From NCBI GenBank assembly GCA_003488445.1, contig DNLO01000115.1, positions 1 through 6,351 on the forward strand: DNA of 6,351 nucleotides, given 5' to 3'. Below the pieces are notes generated by a model that did no database searches, was not told where the DNA came from, and saw only the letters and a program-made list of their open reading frames with translations. The position numbers and the translations under genes were made by a program. This document shows positions 1 to 4,739 of this stretch, piece after piece. Numbering within the stretch: position 1 is the stretch's first letter; each line of letters starts with the position of its first letter. This stretch comes from Lachnospiraceae bacterium. Its GTDB lineage: Bacteria > Bacillota > Clostridia > Lachnospirales > Lachnospiraceae.

Positions 1-439
1 CAAGTCTTGAATGCAGGAGCTCCGGAAACTTGAATATATTGTGCGTTCCGAAGATCACATCCACATTGGGATAGCTTCTTTTAAGCTTCTCTATGACTTC
101 TTCCTCCTGCATCATGCAGCCGCACAGAGCGATGATCATATCCCTGTTCCTGCTCTTGTACTGCTTACAGACCCCGAGCCTGCCGTAGAGTCTCTTGTCC
201 GCATTCTCCCTTACCGTGCAGGTATTGTATACCAGGATATCGGCATCCTCCTCGGATGACGCTTTGGAATATCCCATCTGCTCGAGGGCCCCGGCTATCT
301 TCTCGGAGTCTCTTTCGTTCATCTGACACCCGAAGGTGACCACCATGTACTTCAAGTCCTCTCCCGAGATCATTGCAGCGATCTTTGAGATGTATTCCCT
401 CTGTCTTGCAGCCTCTGCCGCATCGTTCCTTCCGTTCAT
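1..439 (-). CDS. miaB: tRNA-2-methylthio-N6-dimethylallyladenosine synthase MiaB, N-terminal part
   Basis: The first 146 codons of a radical-SAM methylthiotransferase; the rest lies beyond the left edge. MiaB adds a methylthio group to i6A37 of tRNAs reading UNN codons, in the cytoplasm. What is visible is the N-terminal UPF0004 domain with its three cluster-binding cysteines in typical context: TFGCQMNERDSE (C38), YNTCTVRENA (C74) and CGCMMQ (C108). The TFGCQMNE form separates MiaB from RimO, which normally has SLGCxKN. The radical-SAM CxxxCxxC and TRAM domains are out of view. An N-terminal stretch of about 28 residues precedes the domain, as is usual in Firmicutes. The ATG starts one base after the TAA of the cyclo-ligase gene, so the two are almost certainly co-transcribed. 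The ribosome binding site is modest: an AGG four bases upstream and a stronger AGGAGAG about 14 bases upstream. Confidence 0.93.
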   Translation of the reverse strand, partial: MNGRNDAAEAARQREYISKIAAMISGEDLKYMVVTFGCQMNERDSEKIAGALEQMGYSKASSEEDADILVYNTCTVRENADKRLYGRLGVCKQYKSRNRDMIIALCGCMMQEEEVIEKLKRSYPNVDVIFGTHNIFKFPELLHSRL

Positions 440-440
440 A

Positions 441-1022
441 TTACCTGCCGTATCTCTCCTGCCTGTTTCCTGTACTGTATATCCCTTCCTCGGTCACTAT
501 GATATCCATGTCTATATCCGTATCCTCCGCAGCGAACTCTTCCACGATCTGCGTGCTGAAAGCAGGACAGATCTTCGGTACATCCCGCATATCCTTAAGG
601 TATCTGTCGTAATACCCTTTGCCGTGCCCTATCCTGTGACCCTTCATATCGACTCCCACACATGGTATCAGGATCAGGTCCGGTATGCCCTGTGTGTATA
701 TCCCCTTGTCCTCGGGCTCTCTGATCCCGTAGGCTCCCGTCACAAGCTCTTCAGCTGATGATATCTCTATGAATACCATCTCGCTGTCGGAGATCACCCT
801 TGGAAGTGATACCTTCTTCCCCTCTTTAAGGGCCATGTCCGTTATCTCATCGGTATTTACTTCATCCCTGCATCCGCAATAAAGGAAAACCGTTTCCGCC
901 ATCTTCCACTCCTTCAAAGAAAAAAGCCTTTGGGCGATAAGCGCCGAGGCTTTTGCTCTGACTTCATCCGGCATGCCCTGTCTTCTTTTTGCGGCATCCC
1001 TTCTAAGCTCTGCTTTAGTCAT
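441..1022 (-). CDS. 5-formyltetrahydrofolate cyclo-ligase (MTHFS family)
   Basis: A complete 193-residue cytoplasmic enzyme of normal family length. It converts 5-formyltetrahydrofolate plus ATP to 5,10-methenyltetrahydrofolate, returning an inhibitory storage folate to the one-carbon pool. The sequence shows the Lys/Arg-rich N-terminal helix (K3, R7, R8, K12) that contributes to ATP binding, EVNT (54-57), the YGIREPE motif (98-104), and the signature block IPCVGVD followed by GHGKGYYDRYL (about 119-142), the glycine-rich nucleotide/folate site. The C-terminal DIDMDIIVTEEG is also typical. The start codon lies inside the end of proB (ATGACTAA, an 8-base overlap), and miaB begins one base after the stop, so translation is probably coupled on both sides. 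A GAGGA sequence lies about a dozen bases upstream of the ATG. The protein is called YgfA/Fau in E. coli and YqgN in Bacillus. Confidence 0.95.
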   Translation of the reverse strand: MTKAELRRDAAKRRQGMPDEVRAKASALIAQRLFSLKEWKMAETVFLYCGCRDEVNTDEITDMALKEGKKVSLPRVISDSEMVFIEISSAEELVTGAYGIREPEDKGIYTQGIPDLILIPCVGVDMKGHRIGHGKGYYDRYLKDMRDVPKICPAFSTQIVEEFAAEDTDIDMDIIVTEEGIYSTGNRQERYGR

Positions 1023-1884
1023 CTGTCAGGTAATCCTCAATGAAGAAATCCTTTTTCCTGTCGGCATGAATAAAGGTGCCGACCTCCGCACCGTCCGCGA
1101 TGCGGTGTAAATTGCCAAGATCGTTCGCATTGGCAATGACCATGTCGCAGCCCGATGCCGAAGCAATGTGAGCCGCAGCTATCTTCGTTGCCATGCCTCC
1201 GGTCCCGGCGAGACTTCCCGTGCTTCCCTTTGCAAAGCTGTCTATGGCATCGTCAAGCTTATAGATCTCAGGTATGAACCTTGCGTCTTTGTTGCTTCTC
1301 GGATCATCGGTATAGAGACCGTCTATGTCCGAGAGGAGTATCAAAAGATCCGCATCTATCAGAGCAGCCACAATTGCAGAAAGAGTATCGTTATCGCCGA
1401 ACTCTATCTCATACGTGGCTATCGTATCGTTCTCATTCACTACGGGTATGACCCCGAGCTCCAGCAGCTCTTCGAAGGTGTTCCTTGCATTGAAGCGATT
1501 TACATTATCCACTATGGTGAACTTGGTCATGAGGATCTGGGCCGTCATCTGATTGTATTCGGAAAAGAGCTTCTGATACATCATCATAAGTCTCGCCTGG
1601 CCTATGGCTGCAGCTGCCTGCTTGAGCTTCAGCTTCTCATCGGGACCCTCGCTCCTGCCGGTACCGCTGTAATATATTCCCCTTATATTGGCAGCCTTGA
1701 GCCCTACCGAGATGGCTCCCGACGACACCAGCACCACATCCCTGCCGCCGTTGTGCAGATCCGTAAGCTCTCTGACCAGCTTCTCCAGCCTGATAAGGTC
1801 CGCTCCGCCTGTCTCCTTATGTGTGATGGACGAGGAGCCTATCTTGATCACTATGCGTTTTTTATCACTGAAATCTCTTTTCAT
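1015..1884 (-). CDS. proB: Glutamate 5-kinase (short form without PUA domain)
   Basis: An amino-acid kinase that phosphorylates glutamate to gamma-glutamyl phosphate, the first step of proline synthesis. From the ATG at 1884 it is 289 residues. Motifs in order: the N-terminal lysine in VIKIGSSSIT (about 12-21), SSGAISVG (54-61), KQAAAAIGQ, VNENDT (149-154), FGDNDTLSA (162-170), LSDIDGLYTDDPR (184-196) and GTGGMATK (227-234). E. coli ProB is about 367 residues because of a C-terminal PUA domain; here the protein ends right after the kinase domain, as in many short Firmicute ProBs. A charged insert of roughly ten residues (YYSGTGRSEGPDEK) lies before KQAAAA. Neither possible start has a good Shine-Dalgarno: the ATG at 1884 fits the family N-terminus best, while a GTG at 1902 would add six residues. 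The gene begins 8-26 bases after the Rpn stop and overlaps the cyclo-ligase. proA is absent downstream. Feedback inhibition by proline is usual for the family. Confidence 0.95.
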   Translation of the reverse strand: MKRDFSDKKRIVIKIGSSSITHKETGGADLIRLEKLVRELTDLHNGGRDVVLVSSGAISVGLKAANIRGIYYSGTGRSEGPDEKLKLKQAAAAIGQARLMMMYQKLFSEYNQMTAQILMTKFTIVDNVNRFNARNTFEELLELGVIPVVNENDTIATYEIEFGDNDTLSAIVAALIDADLLILLSDIDGLYTDDPRSNKDARFIPEIYKLDDAIDSFAKGSTGSLAGTGGMATKIAAAHIASASGCDMVIANANDLGNLHRIADGAEVGTFIHADRKKDFFIEDYLTDD

Positions 1885-1910
1885 ACTGCGATATATTACC
1901 ACAAACAGCT

Positions 1911-2816
1911 TTAGATGACATCACCGAATTTGTCCTTATACTTCGCAAGCTCCGCCTCTGCCGTATCAGCACGTCTCTTCTCGGCGTCAGCTCGTTCCTT
2001 CTCGGTGTCGGCGCGTTCCCTCTCGGCCTCGGTGTTCTTTCGTTCTATTTCCCGGCCGGCTTTCTCTCCGTCTGCATACCCCTCTTCGCGTATGGTCTGC
2101 TCGTATCCTTTTTCGTCAAACTCTGTAAGTATCATAGCCTTTGCCTCCGCGTTTATCTTCTTCAGGTAATCTACGAGATAGCCTGCCTCTATGGTGCTCT
2201 GTATAGCCCTTTCCACTGCCTCGAGCTCATCCATGCCCCGCTCTCTGTTTCTGCGTATCTCATCTATAAAGAATGCATAGCCTTTTAGTGCAGGACACCT
2301 ATCCAATATCGCGCTGTTATTCCCGGCATTGATATTGATAAAATGAGCCGTCCATTCATATCCCTCTGCCGGTACCTCAAATGCCTCCGAGAGCTTCAGA
2401 TCCTCTCTTTCCGGGGCTTCTTCGCTGCCGTTATATATCACATAATACTCCGGCGTTGGTATTTTTACAATTGACCTGCCGTACAGTAATCTACGCTGAT
2501 CATCGTCCAGTATACCCTCCATATTTCTGGCATAATACATCAGTCCGCGAAGGGGCATATTCCGGTTCAGCGATGATTGGTGTTCCCATAACGTCAGTCT
2601 GCTGTCAAAGAGTACAGATACATCATTCTTCTGATGGAGAAAGATAACATCCTTCATTGTCACTATACTCATCTCATCAGGATTGTGGTAGTCCGTGCCG
2701 TTAATGGCATTGTACAGCGAAAGAGCATTTTCTTTATCTGAAAACAGACTGCAGAAAAGACTGTCCTTATGATTCCTTCTCAATACCAACTTCTTCAGTT
2801 TCACAATAATGTTCAT
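1911..2816 (-). CDS. Rpn-family recombination-promoting nuclease / PD-(D/E)XK putative transposase
   Basis: A 301-residue protein of the Rpn/YhgA-like PD-(D/E)XK superfamily, which spreads between genomes and is often labelled 'putative transposase' although several members are DNA endonucleases that stimulate RecA-independent recombination. Seen here: the N-terminal RRNHKDSLFCSLF and ALSLYNAINGTDY blocks; the putative catalytic core with D65 in KNDVSVLFD and E78-x-Q80 in LWEHQSSLN, followed by MPLRGLMYYAR; then IPTPEYYVIYNG (119-130), LKLSEAF and FININAGNNS. Q80 replaces the usual lysine of the ExK motif, as in many relatives. Residues about 251-295 form a very charged coiled coil with ERADTEK-type heptad repeats. 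The ATG is fixed by AAAGGAGG nine bases upstream. The gene has its own likely promoter and lies just ahead of proB. No inverted repeats or target-site duplications were found, so it is not shown to be an active element. A true role in this cell is unknown. Confidence 0.85.
   Translation of the reverse strand: MNIIVKLKKLVLRRNHKDSLFCSLFSDKENALSLYNAINGTDYHNPDEMSIVTMKDVIFLHQKNDVSVLFDSRLTLWEHQSSLNRNMPLRGLMYYARNMEGILDDDQRRLLYGRSIVKIPTPEYYVIYNGSEEAPEREDLKLSEAFEVPAEGYEWTAHFININAGNNSAILDRCPALKGYAFFIDEIRRNRERGMDELEAVERAIQSTIEAGYLVDYLKKINAEAKAMILTEFDEKGYEQTIREEGYADGEKAGREIERKNTEAERERADTEKERADAEKRRADTAEAELAKYKDKFGDVI
1966..2028 (-). repeat. Three 21-base in-frame tandem repeats in the Rpn coiled-coil tail
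   Basis: Three consecutive 21-base units (1966-1986, 1987-2007, 2008-2028) are similar to each other; on the plus strand each begins TCAG or TCGG and contains CGT and TCTCGG. Each encodes one heptad of the type ERADTEK, ERADAEK, RRADTAE on the minus strand. Degenerate half-units flank them on both sides. The period is exactly one coiled-coil heptad, so unit number could change by slippage without breaking the frame or the helix register. Confidence 0.8.
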
Positions 2817-2825
2817 GTATGGATT

Positions 2826-2833
2826 CCTCCTTT
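2826..2833 (-). promoter_or_regulatory. Strong ribosome binding site of the Rpn gene
   Basis: AAAGGAGG on the minus strand, nine bases before the ATG at 2816. It is a near-perfect match to the anti-Shine-Dalgarno and decides the start of the Rpn gene. Its upstream half lies in one arm of the hairpin at 2828-2884. Confidence 0.85.
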
Positions 2834-2884
2834 ATCCGAAACAACAATAAGTGTCACTTCCGCCATGCCGTCATCGGATAAGGA
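2828..2884 (-). promoter_or_regulatory. Leader hairpin that can sequester the Rpn ribosome binding site
   Basis: In the minus-strand transcript, CCTTATCCGA (2883 to 2874) can pair with TCGGATAAAGG (2839 to 2829), giving ten pairs with one bulged A; an extra T-A pair extends the base. The 34-base loop contains the small dyad AAGTG-A-CACTT (2849-2859). The 3' arm includes the AAAGG of the Shine-Dalgarno, so folding would reduce initiation on the nuclease gene. The pairing is read directly from the sequence; the regulatory role is inference, and no ligand or known riboswitch class is recognised. Confidence 0.45.
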
Positions 2885-2898
2885 TATTTCAGATGATG

Positions 2899-2920
2899 AA
2901 AAAGATACTATTACAGCATC
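2899..2920 (-). terminator. Weak hairpin plus U-tract in the Rpn leader (attenuator-like)
   Basis: The minus strand reads GATGCT-GTAAT-AGTATC followed by five T: a six-pair stem with one G-U wobble, a five-base loop and a short U-tract, about 85 bases before the Rpn start. The stem is AT-rich and would be a poor terminator alone. An outer ATGATG (2923 to 2918) can instead pair with CATCAT (2898 to 2893), so two mutually exclusive folds exist. It lies downstream of the promoter at 3022-3050. It could end read-through from the flavoprotein operon or act as an attenuator; it could also be chance. Confidence 0.25.
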
Positions 2921-3021
2921 ATTAGAATCCTTGTTTTTGTTCTTATATGTTTAATATTATTTCACTGGAATTATCGCTGAAACGCGTGATATCCGGTGAC
3001 GTGATTTTTAGAAGTATCGTT

Positions 3022-3050
3022 AGGATAACGCTATCTCATCCGGATGTCAA
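3022..3050 (-). promoter_or_regulatory. Sigma-A type promoter for the Rpn-proB-cyclo-ligase-miaB run
   Basis: On the minus strand a perfect -35 TTGACA (3050 to 3045) is followed by exactly 17 bases and a -10 of TATCCT (3027 to 3022, four of six matches to TATAAT). Transcription would start near 3015, giving a leader of about 200 bases before the Rpn ATG. The perfect 10-base palindrome CATCCGGATG (3037-3046) overlaps the end of the -35, and GTTA-TCC-TAAC (3018-3028) covers the -10; either dyad could be an operator, which is inference. This promoter probably also serves proB and the genes after it, since no better one is seen between Rpn and proB. Confidence 0.6.
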
Positions 3051-3054
3051 GAAA

Positions 3055-3147
3055 TTAGGACGGCTGCCGATGTTTTCTATGTCCTGCAGGATATGGCCTG
3101 TCTTTCTTATATCCGATCCCCGGAAATACCACTGCGATCTTTCTCAT
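3055..3147 (-). pseudogene. Truncated 5' end of an alpha/beta-hydrolase-like gene
   Basis: A minus-strand frame of 30 codons starts at ATG 3147 (or 3153, in the same frame) and ends at TAA 3057-3055. Its first residues, MRKIAVVFPGIGYKKDRP, look like the start of alpha/beta-hydrolase-type proteins of Lachnospiraceae, whose N-terminus is a hydrophobic first strand followed by FPGIGY. This is recognition from memory, not a search. After that the frame degenerates (YPAGHRKHRQPS) and stops, far short of the few hundred residues expected. The earlier ATG overlaps the stop of the COG2509 gene as ATGA, the same coupling used inside the operon, so this was probably its fourth gene. The break near 3097 is followed by the promoter and leader of the Rpn gene, suggesting that a deletion or insertion removed the body of the gene. 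An alternative is a real short peptide or chance. Confidence 0.5.
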
Positions 3148-3149
3148 AG

Positions 3150-4739
3150 TCATTCTCCCCTGATATATCGCTCCGCACACTTCATCCCGTCTATGGCAGC
3201 AGACATTATACCTCCCGCATATCCCGCTCCCTCTCCCACAGGATACAGTCCCATGACGTTTATGGACTGCAGATCTTTATCGCGCAGTATACGTACGGGT
3301 GATGAGGTCCTTGCCTCTATACCGGCAAACAGTGTATCCGCTCTGTCATATCCTGTGATCCTCTTTCCGAAAGCAGGCATGGCTTCAATGATATCCCCGC
3401 ATATATTATCCGGCAGGATCTGACGTATATTGCCCATTGCAAAGCTGCCTTTACATGAGGGCTGTACTGTGCCGAATGAAACAGAAGGTCTGTTTTTTAT
3501 GAAGTCATCATAGGTCTGATATGGTATGTAGCCGCCGCATTCTTCATAGGCCCTTCTCTCAAGCTCTCTCTGGAATCTCATTCCTGAAAGAGCATCATTT
3601 CCGTATTCTATGAAATCAGCGGGATCCACCGTACATACTATGGCCGCATTGGAGTTTATTCCGTCCCGGGCGTTGTAGCTCATCCCGTTGACGGTAAGGT
3701 GTCCCTCCTCTGAGGAAGCATTTACCACATATCCTCCGGGACACATACAGAAAGAATACACTCCCCTGCCGTCCCTGCAGTGATAGGTCAGCCTGTAGCT
3801 CGCCTTTTCCTGTCTCATGGCCTCATCTATCATGCGTCTTTCGTGCTCTGCCCTCACACCGACTGCGAACGGTTTGACTTCCATATCTACACCTGTATCA
3901 TGGAGCATTTCAAACGTATCTCTCGCAGAGTGTCCTATGCAAAGGAACAGACTGTCACATGTGATATCCTCACCTTGTTCTGTCCGGATACCGCAAAGCT
4001 GCATGCTTTTTCCCGCTTTTTCCGTATCACAAACAGATATCCCGGTCACCTTCGATTCGAAGCGGATCTCTCCCCCGAGTTTTTCTATCTCATATCTTAT
4101 GGATGGTATGATCTTTCTCAGTCTGTCTGTGCCTATATGCGGATGAGAGCTTGTGAGGATGTCCTCATCTGCGCCGCACTTTACGAAGGTCTCAAGCACG
4201 AATCTCAGCCTGCCTTCACGATCCTTTATCCCTGTATTCAGCTTGCCGTCGGAGAAAGTGCCGGCTCCTCCCTCTCCGAACTGCACGTTAGACTCCGGAT
4301 TAAGCAGTCCTGTACGGAAGAATTCTTCCACATCGGAGGCTCTCTTCTCCATGCTGCAGCCTCTCTCATAAATGATGGGCTTGCAGCCTGCACGTGAAAG
4401 CAGGAGTGATGCAAATATCCCCGCGGGTCCGAAGCCGCATACTACCGGCCTGTGCTCTCTCATACTGACGCCGGATATGGGATATTCATATCTTGTCTCT
4501 TCGATCAGCGATACATTCTTCAGGCCGCACCCGCGTACTGTGTTTTTCTCATCCGGGGCATCAAACGATACAGTATACACATCACATATCTCGTTTTTCT
4601 TTCTGGCATCCACGGATCTCTTCAGTACCCTGAAGTCCTGCATATCCTCAGTTTTTATCCTCAGCATATGTGCCGTCTTTTTCCTGACGTGCTCTGTATC
4701 CGCCCCTTCCGGGACCCTTATCCCGCTGACTTTTATCAT
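3150..4739 (-). CDS. FAD-dependent dehydrogenase, COG2509 type
   Basis: A complete 529-residue cytoplasmic flavoprotein from the ATG at 4739. The first ~90 residues form the alpha/beta N-terminal domain typical of this family. Then comes the FAD-binding Rossmann fold, PVVCGFGPAGIFASLLLSRAG with GFGPAG at 102-107, an acidic ribose-binding end in IIYERG, and the family hallmark FGEGGAGTFSDGKLNTG (154-170). HPHIGTDRLRKI follows, and the C-terminal GLYPVGEGAGYAGGIMSAA (GEGAGYAGG at about 502-510) closes the FAD site. The family is widespread in Clostridia, with no firmly assigned substrate. Many relatives are simply called NAD(P)/FAD-dependent oxidoreductase. The frame extends to 4814, but those 25 extra codons lie inside the preceding gene and lack conservation; AGGAGG six bases before 4739 settles the start. 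It overlaps the upstream flavoprotein by ATGA and its stop overlaps a truncated gene start. Confidence 0.9.
   Translation of the reverse strand: MIKVSGIRVPEGADTEHVRKKTAHMLRIKTEDMQDFRVLKRSVDARKKNEICDVYTVSFDAPDEKNTVRGCGLKNVSLIEETRYEYPISGVSMREHRPVVCGFGPAGIFASLLLSRAGCKPIIYERGCSMEKRASDVEEFFRTGLLNPESNVQFGEGGAGTFSDGKLNTGIKDREGRLRFVLETFVKCGADEDILTSSHPHIGTDRLRKIIPSIRYEIEKLGGEIRFESKVTGISVCDTEKAGKSMQLCGIRTEQGEDITCDSLFLCIGHSARDTFEMLHDTGVDMEVKPFAVGVRAEHERRMIDEAMRQEKASYRLTYHCRDGRGVYSFCMCPGGYVVNASSEEGHLTVNGMSYNARDGINSNAAIVCTVDPADFIEYGNDALSGMRFQRELERRAYEECGGYIPYQTYDDFIKNRPSVSFGTVQPSCKGSFAMGNIRQILPDNICGDIIEAMPAFGKRITGYDRADTLFAGIEARTSSPVRILRDKDLQSINVMGLYPVGEGAGYAGGIMSAAIDGMKCAERYIRGE

Larger units (their letters stand above)
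2813..2950 (-). other. Open 45-codon frame ending in ATGA overlap with the Rpn gene; possible gene remnant
   Basis: One minus-strand frame is open from just after a TAA at 2953-2951 to a TGA at 2815-2813, which overlaps the Rpn ATG as ATGA. It reads plausibly like the end of a beta-rich domain: ...DAVIVSFSSSEISLSDDG, then MAEVTLIVVSDKGGIHT. The only ATG in it (2866) would give 17 residues and has no Shine-Dalgarno. It may be the tail of a broken gene, a small coupled leader peptide, or chance. I do not recognise a specific family; the alternating hydrophobic pattern is only loosely reminiscent of Ig-like repeats. The frame shares its bases with the leader hairpin and the nuclease ribosome binding site. 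Confidence 0.2.

Noticed and set aside
1168..1914. Long plus-strand open frame of 248 codons
   Set aside because: It is antisense to proB, whose motifs are unmistakable, and shows no family motif or ribosome binding site of its own.
1966..2049. Regularly spaced repeats as a CRISPR array
   Set aside because: The units are directly abutting 21-mers without spacers and lie within a coding coiled coil.
1911..2816. Classical insertion sequence with terminal inverted repeats
   Set aside because: No inverted repeats or target duplications are visible around the Rpn gene, and the family is a nuclease rather than a DDE or serine transposase.
3036..3146. Continuation of the COG2509 frame past its stop, reading KTGHILQDIENIGSRP
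   Set aside because: It lies behind two in-frame TGA codons, overlaps the promoter and does not continue the hydrolase-like remnant in any recognisable way.
2947..3423. Plus-strand open frame crossing the gene-less stretch
   Set aside because: Most of it is antisense to the COG2509 3' end, there is no ribosome binding site, and the upstream part coincides with the minus-strand promoter.
3780..4397. Plus-strand open frame of 205 codons
   Set aside because: It is antisense to the conserved FAD-binding part of the COG2509 gene; its composition is Cys/His/Tyr-rich and not protein-like.
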